DNA of 64,000 nt from Microbacterium sp. zg-Y818 (GCF_030246905.1 NZ_CP126741.1:1612001-1676000); one strand, 5' to 3'; counted from the first letter of the stretch, positions 34,858 to 45,536 are shown. The notes: generated by a model from the sequence alone, not told the origin. A program made the numbers and translations.

Positions 34858-35005
34858 GTGAACCCCTCTTTCGAAGGAACCGCTGTCACGCTGTGGAGTT
34901 GCCAACCCGAAAGCCGAAGCTCCGGGCATCACAGACTATAACGGATGCCACCCCCACGCCATTCCCGGACGGTCTCCCAGCCGTCCGCCGCGTAGAGTCG
35001 CAGCC

Positions 35006-35671
35006 ATGACCGACGTCACCATCACCGTCCGCGGAGAGCATGAGCGCCGCGTCGCCGCCGAGCAGGCCGTCGTCACGTTGCGCGTCGCCGTCGAGGGACC
35101 CGACCGCTCCGAGGTGGTCGCGCGGCTCGAGTCCGTCGCGGCGCCCCTCACCGACGCCCTGGCCGCCCGGCGCGGCCGCGCGGGTCTGGTGGAGTGGACG
35201 AGCGACCGTATGGCGGTGTGGTCCGAGCGCCCGTGGGGCGACGGGCACCGCCTCGCACCCGTGCACCACGCGTCTGTCGACCTGACCGCGACCTTCGACG
35301 ATCCAGCCCCGCTGTCGGCCTGGGTGACGGCGGTCGCTGACCGCGACGAGGTGGAGATCACGAACGTGGAGTGGCGGCTGACGCCCGTCACGCGCGCCGC
35401 GGTCGAGCGCGATGTGGCATCCGAAGCCGTCGGCGTCGCCGTCGACCGCGCCACCGCCTACGCGGCTGCCCTCGGGCGGGGCACGCTCACGCCGCTCGAG
35501 GTTGCAGACGTCGGGCTGCTGTCCACACCCGGCGAGCCGGGGCCCGGCCCCGGCGCACGCATGATGCGCGCGTCCTTCTCCGGGGATGCCGAGACGTCGC
35601 CGCAGCTGCGCCTGCAGCCCGACGACATCGTCGTCAGCGCTGCGGTGGAAGCCCGCTTCAACGCGCGCTGA
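35006..35671 (+). CDS. SIMPL (DUF541) domain protein
   Basis: 221 residues. ITVRGEHERRVAAEQAVVTLRV at the start, with the repeated beta strands and the late ARMMRASF...LQPDDIVVSAAVEARF, follows the SIMPL/DUF541 pattern (ISVSGEG..... and P..I.V.A.V...F). Family members form ring-shaped oligomers, often periplasmic; this one has no signal peptide and would be cytoplasmic. It sits between tmRNA and smpB on the opposite strand. Confidence 0.85.
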   Translation: MTDVTITVRGEHERRVAAEQAVVTLRVAVEGPDRSEVVARLESVAAPLTDALAARRGRAGLVEWTSDRMAVWSERPWGDGHRLAPVHHASVDLTATFDDPAPLSAWVTAVADRDEVEITNVEWRLTPVTRAAVERDVASEAVGVAVDRATAYAAALGRGTLTPLEVADVGLLSTPGEPGPGPGARMMRASFSGDAETSPQLRLQPDDIVVSAAVEARFNAR

Positions 35672-35675
35672 GAGC

Positions 35676-36152
35676 TCAGTCGCCCAGGCGGTTGCGCGAG
35701 CGCATCGCGCGCTCGGCCTCACGCTTGTCTTCGCGCTCGCGGATCGTCTGACGCTTCTCGAACTCCCGCTTGCCCTTCGCTACGGCGATCTCGACCTTGG
35801 CCCGCCCGTCGGAGAAGTACAGCCGCAGCGGCACCAGCGTGTACCCGCCTGCGGAGACGGCGTGGGAGATCTTCACGATCTCGTCCTTGTGCAGCAGCAG
35901 CTTGCGCGTGCGCTTGGACGCGTGGTTGGTCCAATGCCCCTGCGAGTACTCGGGGATGTGCACCGAGTCGAGGAAGGCCTCTCCCCCATCGATGTAGGCG
36001 TAGCCGTCGGTGAGGTTGGCGCGACCCTGCCGCAGTGACTTGACCTCGGTGCCGGTGAGCACGAGACCCGCCTCGTACGTCTTCTCGATGGCGTAGTCGT
36101 GGCGCGCGCGACGATTGGTCGCGATGACCTTCTCCCCGCGTTCCCTGGGCAT
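35676..36152 (-). CDS. smpB: SsrA-binding protein
   Basis: 158-residue partner of tmRNA in trans-translation. Conserved blocks: [37 protein letters not shown] and HKDEI, then a basic tail that folds on the ribosome decoding site. The ATG at 36152 is preferred: GGAGGA stands six bases before it, whereas the GTG at 36158 would overlap that site. The tmRNA gene is 800 bases downstream on the same strand. Confidence 0.95.
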   Translation of the reverse strand: MPRERGEKVIATNRRARHDYAIEKTYEAGLVLTGTEVKSLRQGRANLTDGYAYIDGGEAFLDSVHIPEYSQGHWTNHASKRTRKLLLHKDEIVKISHAVSAGGYTLVPLRLYFSDGRAKVEIAVAKGKREFEKRQTIREREDKREAERAMRSRNRLGD

Positions 36153-36237
36153 GCTCACTCCTCCGGTACGCCGCGACGGGCGCGCGGCAGCCCACCAGCA
36201 TACCGGGTGCGCGTCGCGCCCCGGCGCCGTGCGGTGG

Positions 36238-37148
36238 TCACGCGCGCAGCCACCGGCGGATGGCGAAGCCGGCTGACACCGCCGCGAGAACGACGCCGAT
36301 GATGATCATCACGGGAAGCACGATCGCCGCATCGCCCAGGTTGACCCACGTGTTGACGAACTCGACCCTGCCTCGCAGGTAGTCGTTCACCCCGAATTGC
36401 ACACCGGCGAGAATCGCCGCGCAGGCGAGCAGAGAGCCGAGGAAGGCGGCGAACACGCCCTCGAGGATGAACGGAGTCTGGATGAACCGGTTCGATGCTC
36501 CCACCAGACGCATGATGCCCAGCTCGCGACGACGCGCATATGCCGAGAGGCGAATGGTCGTGGCGATCAGCAGCACGGCGGCGATGAGCATGAGCGCGGC
36601 GATGCCGACAGCCAGGTAGGTCGCCACCGTCAGGGCGGAGAAGAGCGGGTCGAGGTACTGCAGCTGGTCGGCGACCTCTTCCACGCCGGCCATGCCGCTG
36701 AAGGCCTCGATGATGACCTCCGACTGGGACTGGTCGACGAGGTTGATCCAGAACGTCTGGTTCAACTGGTCGGCGGCGACGATGCCGGCGTAATCCTCGC
36801 CGAGCAGGTCGATCACGTTCTGGTACGCCTCGTCCTGGGTCTCGAAGCGGACGTCCCGGATGAGAGGGTTCAGCGCGGGACTGTCGAGCTTCTCCTGCAC
36901 CATGGCCACCTGATCCTCGGTGGCGACGCCATCCACGCAGGTGGGGGCGAGTGAATTGTCGGCGCACATGTAGACGGCGACCTGGGCTCGCTCGACCCAG
37001 TAATCCTGCATCTTGCCGATCTGCATCTGCATGAGCATGCCGGCGCCGACGAAGGTCAACGAGACGAAGGTGACCAGCACGACGGAAATCACCATCGAGA
37101 CATTGCGGCGCAAACCCGACAGCGCCTCGCCCAGAATCAGTCCGATTC

Positions 37149-37152
<4 letters not shown>
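36238..37152 (-). CDS. ftsX: Cell division protein FtsX
   Basis: 304 residues, membrane partner of FtsE. The N-terminal helix follows [21 protein letters not shown], then a large extracellular loop containing two cysteines ([15 protein letters not shown]), and three C-terminal helices with [23 protein letters not shown], the family hallmark. In actinobacteria FtsEX transmits ATP hydrolysis to a peptidoglycan hydrolase. Its start overlaps the ftsE stop. Confidence 0.95.
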
Positions 37153-38285
<1,133 letters not shown>

Positions 38286-38365
38286 GACCAGATGAGCCTA
38301 AGCGGCGGCCGTGGCGCAGCCGCGAGCGACACCCGGGCGTTGCGGCATCCGCCGAGGCGCGCATC

Positions 38366-39316
38366 TCACGCGGGCTGCAGCGCTCCGCGGACGATCGAGT
38401 CTCCGGAGTGCGCCTCGTCGCCGTCGTCGGCCTCCTGAGAGACGTCCACGACGCTGAACTTCGCCAGATCCACGCCGGCGGGCACGTCGAACACGCCCTC
38501 ACTGCCTTCGAGCACGCCGAGGCTCACCAGATCCGACCCGTCGTCAGTCAGCAGCCACACCTCTCGATACCCGTCGTCGGGGACCGCGGCGTCGAGGGTC
38601 ACGACCACCTGGTTGTGGCCGTCCACCTCCTCGAGAAGCGCCGCGCCGTGCGCGCCCTCGTGTGCCGGGAAGCCGTCGAGGGTCGCCTCTGCGACGATCT
38701 GCGGAGTGGGGGCGACGGCGCTCTGAACTGCCCAGACACCGGCGACGATGGCGAGGACGGCGAAGGTGCCGGCCAGTGCCAGCATCAAGGGCATCCGGCG
38801 GATGCGCGCGCGTCGCGGCACGCGGTGCGACGCGGCCGCACGCGGCATGCTGTGCGACGCGGTATCCGCCGGGGAGGGCGCCCCAGCCGGGGGCACGGAG
38901 TGCCGAGACGGGGATGCCGTCGTGTGCGTGGCCGGGGTCGGGGCCGCAGCCGCGGGCGAGGATGCCGGCGTCGAGCCATCGTGCACCGGGGGCGCCGGCG
39001 GCGCGTCCGACGCGGACGGCGGGCCGTGCGTGGTCGGCGACTCGGCGGGCACGGTGGGGCCCGCGTCCGCCGACGGCGACTCCGCGGCGGGGGCGAAGCC
39101 GACCTCGGCGGCGATGGCCTCCCAGACGCGTGGCGGCGGCGTGAGCAGCGGCTGCTGCACGAGTGCCCCCCGGGCGGCGCCCACGGCCATCGCGAACGCG
39201 GCGACCTCGTCGGCGCACTCGAGGCACTCGGCCAGGTGGGCGCTCTGCTCATCGGTGGCCGCGTCGTGCTCGCCCATGGCGATCAGGGCTGCCAGTTCGG
39301 GGTCAAGGTGCGACAT
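38366..39316 (-). CDS. RskA-like anti-sigma factor
   Basis: 316-residue single-pass membrane protein. The N-terminal zinc-binding anti-sigma motif is seen as HLAECLECADEVAAF (His-x3-Cys-x2-Cys). A Pro/Ala/Ser/Thr-rich linker of about 90 residues precedes the transmembrane helix (MLALAGTFAVLAIVAGVWAV) and the outer RskA domain (GYREVWLLTDDGSDLVSLGVL, DVSQEAD). It overlaps the sigma gene by 14 bases, so is made with it, and should hold that sigma factor inactive until proteolysis. Confidence 0.9.
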   Translation of the reverse strand: MSHLDPELAALIAMGEHDAATDEQSAHLAECLECADEVAAFAMAVGAARGALVQQPLLTPPPRVWEAIAAEVGFAPAAESPSADAGPTVPAESPTTHGPPSASDAPPAPPVHDGSTPASSPAAAAPTPATHTTASPSRHSVPPAGAPSPADTASHSMPRAAASHRVPRRARIRRMPLMLALAGTFAVLAIVAGVWAVQSAVAPTPQIVAEATLDGFPAHEGAHGAALLEEVDGHNQVVVTLDAAVPDDGYREVWLLTDDGSDLVSLGVLEGSEGVFDVPAGVDLAKFSVVDVSQEADDGDEAHSGDSIVRGALQPA

Positions 39317-39893
39317 CAGCGGCCTCCAATCGTGCGCGCAGTCGGGAAAGACTTCGTCGGATGTGACTCTTCACCGTACCCAGGGGCATGGCGAGCCGGT
39401 CGGCGATCTGGGCGTGTGTGAGATCGTCGTAGAACGCCAGGCGGATGACGTGCTGCGCATCGGGCTCGAGATGCTCGATCTCCTGGGCGATCATCAGCGA
39501 ATCCTCGACGTCGACGGGGTCGGGGGCGGGGGCGAGCGCCTCGGCCGTCACCGCCTGCTCCAGGCGTGTCGCGCGCGAGCGGGCCGCGTGTGCGTCGGCG
39601 ATGCGGCGACGGGCGATGCCGACCACCCACCCGCCGAGGTTGCCCCGGTCCGCGTCGAACGCGTCGCGGGAGGTCCAGGCGGAGACGAACGTGCGCTGCG
39701 TGACGTCCTCGGCCTCGGTGTGGTCGCCGAGCGACCTCACGGCGATCGTGAACACCAGACGCGACCAACGGTCGTACATCGACTTCAGCGCATCGGGATC
39801 CCCCGCGCTGAATCGCGTCGCAAGGGCGCCGTCGTCCTCGATGACCGTCTCCCTCCGTGTGTCGCAGCCCGCGGCATCCACGACGGAGGTCAT
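39303..39893 (-). CDS. ECF sigma factor, SigK type
   Basis: 196 residues. Region 2: SMYDRWSRLVFTIAVRSLGD and EAEDVTQRTFVSAW; region 4: LEPDAQHVIRLAFYDDLTHAQIA and GTVKSHIRRSLSRLR. Its gene partner is the zinc-type, RskA-like anti-sigma, the pairing typical of SigK. It overlaps both the sortase gene and the anti-sigma gene, so the regulon probably includes the surface genes of this same operon. Confidence 0.9.
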   Translation of the reverse strand: MTSVVDAAGCDTRRETVIEDDGALATRFSAGDPDALKSMYDRWSRLVFTIAVRSLGDHTEAEDVTQRTFVSAWTSRDAFDADRGNLGGWVVGIARRRIADAHAARSRATRLEQAVTAEALAPAPDPVDVEDSLMIAQEIEHLEPDAQHVIRLAFYDDLTHAQIADRLAMPLGTVKSHIRRSLSRLRARLEAADVAP

Positions 39894-40540
39894 GATGACG
39901 CCCGGGCGACGAGCACCACGTTATCGCTGTATGTGCGGCTCTGCTCGTCGAACTCACCCCCGCAGGTGATGACGACGAGGCTGCGGGGGCCGTCGCGGTC
40001 GAACAGCTGGTCGACGGGAAGCTCGGCTCGCGGGATGTAGGTGACGCTCTCTACCGTGTACGAGGTCACGGCGCCGTCGGCGTCGGTGAGCTGCAGGGTC
40101 TGACCGGGCTGCGCGTCTCGCAGCACCGAGAGCGGGCCGATGCCGTAGACGCGGGAGTCGACGTGCGCAGCGAGCACGGTGGTCCCGTCGGCGTCGGCCG
40201 GGGCCGGCCCGTATCGGTACCAGCCGGCGACGGCCGGGTCGACCGGGATCTCCATCGACCCGTCGTCCTGCACCCCGACGGGCACCACCGGCATGTCGAT
40301 CCCGAGATCGGCGGATGCCAGCTGCTGGGGAGCCGCACTCGGCGCCTGCACCGGCGGCGGAGGAGCCGGTGCGACGGGAACCTGAACCGTCGGCGTCGGC
40401 GCCGGCGCCGCCGTCTCGGTGCGCGCCGCCGCGGAGGACGGGGCCGGGGCCACGCCCTCCGCGTCGGGGGGTGAGCATGCCGCGAGGGTCATCATCGCCG
40501 TGAGCACGGCCACGATTCGGAAACCTCGCGACATCGTCAT
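39890..40540 (-). CDS. Class E/F-type sortase (lipoprotein-like N-terminus)
   Basis: 216 residues. After a hydrophobic start ending in a lipobox (TLAACSPP) and a Pro/Ala/Thr linker comes the sortase domain: IPVDPAVAGWYRYGPAPAD, catalytic His in TTVLAAHVDS, Cys in LVVITCGGEFD and Arg in QSRTYSDN. This order is that of class F-like actinobacterial sortases, which attach proteins to the cell wall or build pili. Lipid anchoring instead of a transmembrane helix would be unusual and is an inference from the lipobox. Overlaps the sigma gene and follows the DUF4397 gene by one base. Confidence 0.85.
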   Translation of the reverse strand: MTMSRGFRIVAVLTAMMTLAACSPPDAEGVAPAPSSAAARTETAAPAPTPTVQVPVAPAPPPPVQAPSAAPQQLASADLGIDMPVVPVGVQDDGSMEIPVDPAVAGWYRYGPAPADADGTTVLAAHVDSRVYGIGPLSVLRDAQPGQTLQLTDADGAVTSYTVESVTYIPRAELPVDQLFDRDGPRSLVVITCGGEFDEQSRTYSDNVVLVARASS

Positions 40541-40541
40541 G

Positions 40542-41363
40542 TCAGCGTCGCTTGGCCGTGGCAGTGCGAGCGGCGACGATCGATCCAGCCGCGAGGGCCA
40601 GCGCCAGTCCGCCACCCAGGGCGATGAGCGACATCGGCTGGTTCTCGGCCACGAGCCCGGCCGAGCCGGTGTTCACGCCACCCGGGTTGGAGTGGAGCCC
40701 GGTGACGGTCTGCACGGCGAGGGCGAGGTTGCCGTCCTCGGCGCTGCCCCATGCGTAGGCGATCGTGAGCACGCCTTCCTGCACGTCGACGTCTGCGGGG
40801 CCGATCACCGGGTCGGTGGTGCCTTCCAGGGCGACGGCGGCCGAGACCACACCGGCGGGCAGGTTCAGCGTCGCCTCTTCGGGGTTGGTCAGTCCGGTGA
40901 CGACCGCCGCACCGTTGGCGAGGATGTCCACCGCGGGAGCGGCTGCCACGTGACGCACGGTCAGGCGGCCGTCACCGGGCGCGGTGGCCGCGGTGTCGTT
41001 CGTGAACAGCGTCGCCGAGGGCTCGCCCGCCTCGGTGAGGTGTGCGACCGCGGTGTAGCTCTTGTTGGCCTCGAGCGTCAGGGTGATGGGCCCGACCACC
41101 GGCGCGGAGTCGTCTGCGGCATCCGTCGCGGTCAGGGCGACCTCGTAGTCGCCGGCAGGCAGATCCAGCGGACCGGCGAGATCTCCGGGCTGGAAGTCGT
41201 CGAGGGTCAGTTCGCCGTTGACGTACACGTCGACGGGTGTGTCGGGGATGCCGTGGAGCACGGACAGGTCGGCCGTGGTCTCCGAGATGGCGTATGCCGG
41301 CGAGAAAGCCGCGAAGGCGGCGAAGGCGCCGACCACCACGCCCGCTGAGATTGTCTTACGCAC
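40542..41363 (-). CDS. DUF4397 surface protein, likely sortase substrate
   Basis: 273 residues from the GTG at 41363, which has AAGGAG six bases upstream; a longer frame from 41405 lacks that. A signal peptide (KTISAGVVVGAFAAFAAF, cleavage near SPAYA) precedes two DUF4397 beta domains (LSVLHGIPDTPVDVYVNG and LTVRHVAAAPAVDILANG). The C-terminus has a hydrophobic helix and an Arg/Lys tail preceded by TGSAGLVAEN instead of a canonical LPxTG. It leads the operon with sortase, sigma and anti-sigma. Confidence 0.85.
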   Translation of the reverse strand: MRKTISAGVVVGAFAAFAAFSPAYAISETTADLSVLHGIPDTPVDVYVNGELTLDDFQPGDLAGPLDLPAGDYEVALTATDAADDSAPVVGPITLTLEANKSYTAVAHLTEAGEPSATLFTNDTAATAPGDGRLTVRHVAAAPAVDILANGAAVVTGLTNPEEATLNLPAGVVSAAVALEGTTDPVIGPADVDVQEGVLTIAYAWGSAEDGNLALAVQTVTGLHSNPGGVNTGSAGLVAENQPMSLIALGGGLALALAAGSIVAARTATAKRR

Positions 41364-41472
41364 GAGGAACTCCTTCAGATGTTGCGCGACCTTTTCGCGC
41401 TTCACAGAGGTATTCGTGCCGAGAGGGCCGTGTGGATGCAGTCGGAGGAAAAAAGTTCCGGCTGCGCGGCGA

Positions 41473-42582
41473 TCAGTCTTCGATCTTGCGCTTACGCCAG
41501 CGGATGCCGGCGGCGATGAGCCCGTCGAGGTCGCCGTCGAACACGGCGGCGGGGTTTCCCACCTCGTATCCGGTGCGCAGATCCTTCACCAGCTGCTGGC
41601 CGTAGAGGAAGTACGAGCGCATCTGGTCGCCCCAGCTCGCGGTGATGGTGCCGGCCAGTTCCTTCTTCTTGGCCGCCTCCTCCTCGCGCTTGAGCAGCAG
41701 CAGTCGCGTCTGCAGCACGCGCATCGCGACCGCACGGTTCTGGATCTGGCTCTTCTCGTTCTGCATCGACACGACGATGCCGGTCGGGATGTGGGTGATG
41801 CGCACGGCGGAGTCGGTGGTGTTGACCGACTGGCCGCCGGGGCCGGACGAGCGGAAGACATCCACGCGGATGTCACCTTCGGGGACCTCGACCTCCTTGG
41901 CCTCTGCCATCACCGGGATGACCTCGACGGCGGCGAAGCTCGTCTGCCGTTTGTCGGCGGAGCCGAAGGGGCTGATGCGGGCGAGCCGGTGGGTGCCCGC
42001 CTCGACCGAGAGCGTGCCGTAGGCATAGGGGGCGTCGACCTCGAACGTGGCCGACTTGATGCCCGCGCCCTCTGCGTAGGAGGTGTCGAGGATCTTCACG
42101 GGGTACTTGTGACGCTCCGCCCAGCGCAGGTACATGCGCAGCAGCATTTCGGCGAAGTCGGTCGCGTCATCGCCGCCCGCGCCCGAGCGAATCGTCACGA
42201 CCGCACCGCGGTCGTCGTACTCGCCGTCGAGCAGCGTCTGCACCTCGAGCTGGCCGATGACGTCCTCGAGCTCGGCAAGTTCCTTTCGCGCCTCATCGGC
42301 GGAGTCCTCGTCGCCCATCTCGATGGCGAGCTCGATGAGCACGTCGAGGTCGTCGAGGCGGTTCTCGATTTCGGTGAGGCGCTTCAGCTCGGTCTGGCGG
42401 TGGCTGAGGGCGCTCGTGACCTTCTGGGCCTTCTCGACGTCGTCCCAGAGGTCGGGCGCGCCGGCCTCTTCGGAGAGCCGGGCGATCTCGGCCGTGAGCG
42501 CGTCGACGTCCACCACCGCCTGGATGTCGGAGAAAGTGGAGCGCAGCGCCTGGATGTCGGCGGAAAGATCGAGTTCAAACAT
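41473..42582 (-). CDS. prfB: Peptide chain release factor 2
   Basis: 369 residues. The anticodon-like tripeptide SPF occurs in [16 protein letters not shown], and the catalytic GGQ in [16 protein letters not shown]2 recognises UGA and UAA. The reading frame is continuous, with no in-frame UGA around codon 25, so the autoregulatory +1 frameshift seen in many bacteria is absent. Its start is only 20 bases from the divergent MFS gene. Confidence 0.96.
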   Translation of the reverse strand: MFELDLSADIQALRSTFSDIQAVVDVDALTAEIARLSEEAGAPDLWDDVEKAQKVTSALSHRQTELKRLTEIENRLDDLDVLIELAIEMGDEDSADEARKELAELEDVIGQLEVQTLLDGEYDDRGAVVTIRSGAGGDDATDFAEMLLRMYLRWAERHKYPVKILDTSYAEGAGIKSATFEVDAPYAYGTLSVEAGTHRLARISPFGSADKRQTSFAAVEVIPVMAEAKEVEVPEGDIRVDVFRSSGPGGQSVNTTDSAVRITHIPTGIVVSMQNEKSQIQNRAVAMRVLQTRLLLLKREEEAAKKKELAGTITASWGDQMRSYFLYGQQLVKDLRTGYEVGNPAAVFDGDLDGLIAAGIRWRKRKIED

Positions 42583-42602
42583 GGCTCTTCAGACTAACGT
42601 GG

Positions 42603-43880
42603 ATGCCGATGGCTCACGGCGAAGACGATCCCCGCATCGCCGGGACGCTCTGGCGGTTCGCTCCGATGATCTACGGACCGACCCTGCTGTTCGCCCTCGG
42701 CGAGGGGGCGGTCATCCCCCTGCTGCCGATCTTCGCGGCCGCCCTCGGCGCCGATCTCGCGACGGCCGCACTCGTGGCATCCGCCCTTGTGGTCGGTCAG
42801 CTGTGCGGGAACATCCCGGCCGGGTGGGCGGTGGCGCGCCTCGGCGAGCGTTGGACGATGACCATCGCCGGCACCGTGTCGCTGCTCGGCGTGGCAGGGC
42901 TGCTGGTGGCACCCTCCCTGCCGGTGCTTGCGGCGTCGGTCTTCCTCATCGGGTTCTGCGCGGCGGCGTTCGGGCTGGCCCGGCACTCCTTCATGACGAC
43001 GCGCGTGCCGCTGGCTTTCCGCGCCCGGGCACTGTCGCTCTTGGGCGGGACGTTCCGACTGGGCATGTTCGTGGGGCCGTTCGTCGCTGCGGCCCTTCTG
43101 GCCCTGTTCGGCGACGCGCATGCGACGGTCTGGTTCTTCGGTGCGTGCCTGGTCGCCACCGTGCTGCTGGTGCTGCTCGGAGCCGACCCCGAGACGGCGG
43201 TCGCCGCGGGCCGCGGGGACTCCCGGGGAGCGGAAGACACCGGCGAGCCGGTGACCGGATCGATCCCCGTGCAGGAGCGCGTCGGGGTCTTCCGCACGAT
43301 GTGGCGCCACCGCGGCGTGCTAGGCCGGCTGGGCCTGGCGGCGGCCTCGCTGTCGGCGATGCGCTCTGCCCGCCAGGTGGTGCTGCCGCTGTGGGGCGTG
43401 TCGATCGGTCTGGACGCGCAGACGATCGCGCTCGTCGTCGGCATCTCCGGCGCCATCGACTTCGCCCTGTTCTACGCCAGCGGCCAGGTGATGGACCGGT
43501 TCGGGCGGCTGTGGGCGGCGCTGCCGGCGATGCTGCTGATGAGTGCCGGGTTCCTCGCCCTGTCCTTCACCCACGATGTCGACCAGGCGGCGATGTGGTT
43601 CGCGATGTTCGCCGCGGTGCTCGGTGTCGGCAACGGGCTCTCGAGCGGCATCCTCCTCACCCTCGGCGCCGACACCGCCCCCAAGGACGACCCCGCCCCC
43701 TACCTGGGGTCCTGGCGGACGTTGACGGATGCCGGTGGCGCGGTCGCGCCGCTGATCGTCTCCGCGCTCGCGGCGTTCTCACTGGCGGTCGCCGCGGGGG
43801 CGATGGGCGTGCTCGGGCTGGTGGGAGCGGCGGCGTTCGTGCGGTTCGTGCCGCGGTTCGTGCCGCGAGAGCGCGCGTGA
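42603..43880 (+). CDS. MFS transporter
   Basis: 425 residues (or 423 from a second ATG at 42609), about 12 hydrophobic helices with a cytoplasmic loop in the middle (ADPETAVAAGRGDSRGAEDTG). The loop after helix 2 has the MFS motif as GWAVARLGERW, and the equivalent in the second half is GQVMDRFGRLWA. Substrate unknown; drug-efflux-type members look like this. The initiation codon is nearly back to back with that of prfB, so the two promoters must overlap the other gene's 5' end. Confidence 0.85.
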   Translation: MPMAHGEDDPRIAGTLWRFAPMIYGPTLLFALGEGAVIPLLPIFAAALGADLATAALVASALVVGQLCGNIPAGWAVARLGERWTMTIAGTVSLLGVAGLLVAPSLPVLAASVFLIGFCAAAFGLARHSFMTTRVPLAFRARALSLLGGTFRLGMFVGPFVAAALLALFGDAHATVWFFGACLVATVLLVLLGADPETAVAAGRGDSRGAEDTGEPVTGSIPVQERVGVFRTMWRHRGVLGRLGLAAASLSAMRSARQVVLPLWGVSIGLDAQTIALVVGISGAIDFALFYASGQVMDRFGRLWAALPAMLLMSAGFLALSFTHDVDQAAMWFAMFAAVLGVGNGLSSGILLTLGADTAPKDDPAPYLGSWRTLTDAGGAVAPLIVSALAAFSLAVAAGAMGVLGLVGAAAFVRFVPRFVPRERA

Positions 43881-44218
43881 GCGACGTCGTTCGCTTCTGC
43901 CGCAGCCGCAACGACGGGCGCCGCTGCACGCGGCCGCTCGGCCACCCCGGCTTGCACCGGCATCGCACGATCATGTGGTCGTCGGTGGGAGCGGACTCTG
44001 AGCGCTGCGCGGGGTCCGGCGAACCCGGCTCCCCCGCCGCGCCCCTGCCCGACGGCTACCCGCACGGCCGGGCGATGTGCCGCCGCTGCTTCACCTTCGT
44101 GCCTCTCGTCCGTGGGCGACTGACAGAGCACGATGCGGCACCGGCGAACGAAAGCGATGCCGAGATCGCCGCCCGGCGCGGGTCTCGGCGCCGGCTGCGT
44201 GAGCGGGAACTCACATGA
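43877..44218 (+). CDS. Small Cys/His-rich protein ending in a dispersed repeat
   Basis: 113 residues from a GTG overlapping the MFS stop (GTGA). Zinc-ligand candidates: FCRSRNDGRRCTRPLGHPGLHRH and MCRRCF. The last residues RERELT come from a copy of the 18-base TGTGAG/CTCACA-type repeat that also provides the TGA stop. It probably became the C-terminus when the repeat arrived. Family not recognised. Confidence 0.65.
   Translation: MSDVVRFCRSRNDGRRCTRPLGHPGLHRHRTIMWSSVGADSERCAGSGEPGSPAAPLPDGYPHGRAMCRRCFTFVPLVRGRLTEHDAAPANESDAEIAARRGSRRRLRERELT
44198..44217. repeat. TGTGAG/CTCACA repeat unit, single copy
   Basis: GTGAGCGGGAACTCACA followed by TG, overlapping the end of the small Cys/His gene. 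Same unit as at 44368, 44432, 47553, 47612, 57442, 57712 and 57826. Confidence 0.85.
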
Positions 44219-44367
44219 GGAAACCGGTGATGCAGCGACCTTCCAGGAGGAGGCGGCGTCGACGGGGGAAGGGCTCGTAACGAAGGTTGCCCGCCCAAGG
44301 CTGACAGCGGCGCGCGCCCGCGCGCATCCGACCATCGCGATTCTGCGGACAGTCGCTCTATTCGCCA

Positions 44368-44449
44368 TGTGAGTTCCCGCTCACACAGCGCCCGGAGGTG
44401 GGCCCGGGCGCCACCGCGACGAAAGCGGTCGTGTGAGCGGGAACTCACA
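44368..44449. repeat. Composite palindromic element, copy A
   Basis: Inverted units TGTGAGTTCCCGCTCACA (44368-44385) and TGTGAGCGGGAACTCACA (44432-44449) flank a GC-rich centre that begins CAGCGCCCGGAGGTGGGC. Similarity to copy B at 47553 extends some 25 bases further left (TTCTGC.GACA...CTCT). The 352-base gap 44219-44570 holds this and no gene. Confidence 0.85.
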
Positions 44450-44570
44450 CGGAAAAATCGAACACCTCACAATCCCGGAGGTCCGGCCGACAGCGTGACG
44501 GCCTACCGCACGCCGTGGGCCGAACGCAAACGGTTCCGGGCCGGCAGAGGGACCCGCCAGACTCGCGGGC

Positions 44571-45536
44571 ATGGTCTTTCTCGGCTTCCACGCATCCCAC
44601 GAACAGATCCCACCGGGTCAACTCCTGCACGACGTCGTGGCGGCGGAGGCCGCCGGATTCGACGGGGCGATGTGCTCGGACCACGTCGCGCCGTGGGGCG
44701 TGCGCCAGGGCGAATCGGGCTTCGCACCCAGCTGGCTCGGCGCGGCCCTCGCCCGCACGGAATTCTCGATCGGCTTCGTCAACGCCCCGGGGCAGCGTTA
44801 CCACCCGGTGATCGCCGCGCAGGCGTACGCGACGCTCGAGGAGATGTTCCCGGGACGCTTCTGGGCGGCACTGGGTAGCGGCGAGGCGATGAACGAGCAC
44901 GTCACCGGCGACGCCTGGCCGCCGAAACCGGAACGCAAGGCACGGCTCGCCGAGAGCGTCTCGGTCATCCGTCGGCTACTGGCGGGCGATGAGGTCGACC
45001 ACGACGGTCTGGTGCGTGTGCACCGCGCCCGCGTGTGGTCGCGGCCGGACGTGCCGCCGCCCCTCCTGGCCGCCGCGATCAGTCCCGAGACCGCGGCGTG
45101 GGCGGCATCCTGGGCGGACGGCCTGGTTACCGCCCTCCAGCCGCCGGAGGCCTTGCAAAAGGTGCTCTCGGCCTACGAGTCCGCGGGCGGGACGGGTCCG
45201 CGGGCCCTGCAGGTTCATCTCAGCTGGGCGCCGACGGATGCCGAGGCCCTCGCGATCGCGCGGGATCAGTGGCGGCATGCCCTGCTCAGTGCACCCACGA
45301 TCTGGGATCTCGAGCAGCCCGAGGACTTCGACGCTGCCGCCGGCGAACCGACGGACCAGCAGATGCGCGACGCGCTGTTCGTCTCGAGCGATCTTGCTGA
45401 GCTCGCAGACCGCATCGCCGAACACGCGCGGCTCGGCTTCGACCGGGTCTACCTGCACCACGTCGGCCAGGACCAGGCACCGTTCCTCGATGCCGCGCGC
45501 GACCAGCTGCTGCCCCGGTTGAAGGAGCTGCTGTGA
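44571..45536 (+). CDS. LLM-class flavin-dependent oxidoreductase (TIGR03885 type)
   Basis: 321 residues of the luciferase-like monooxygenase fold. The opening FLGFHASHEQIPPGQLL, the CSDHVAPWG and SGEAMNEHVTGD segments, and LAAAISPETAAWAASWADG match the TIGR03885 group, which in actinobacteria is often next to a TreS-like GH13 gene. The natural substrate is unknown; flavin is FMN or F420. Its stop overlaps the start of the GH13 gene, so the two proteins are made together. Confidence 0.85.
   Translation: MVFLGFHASHEQIPPGQLLHDVVAAEAAGFDGAMCSDHVAPWGVRQGESGFAPSWLGAALARTEFSIGFVNAPGQRYHPVIAAQAYATLEEMFPGRFWAALGSGEAMNEHVTGDAWPPKPERKARLAESVSVIRRLLAGDEVDHDGLVRVHRARVWSRPDVPPPLLAAAISPETAAWAASWADGLVTALQPPEALQKVLSAYESAGGTGPRALQVHLSWAPTDAEALAIARDQWRHALLSAPTIWDLEQPEDFDAAAGEPTDQQMRDALFVSSDLAELADRIAEHARLGFDRVYLHHVGQDQAPFLDAARDQLLPRLKELL

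Noticed and set aside
42490..42582. Programmed frameshift in prfB
   Set aside because: The first 60 codons are continuous with no in-frame UGA or slippery CUU-UGA sequence.
43877..44218. Repeat unit as a transcription terminator for the MFS operon
   Set aside because: The unit's six-base arms are short, there is no T-run, and copies occur inside ligD where termination would be harmful.
44368..44449. Paired CRP/GlxR binding sites
   Set aside because: The TGTGA and TCACA half-sites are separated by eight bases rather than six, the units are copied into coding DNA of ligD, and no promoter layout fits.
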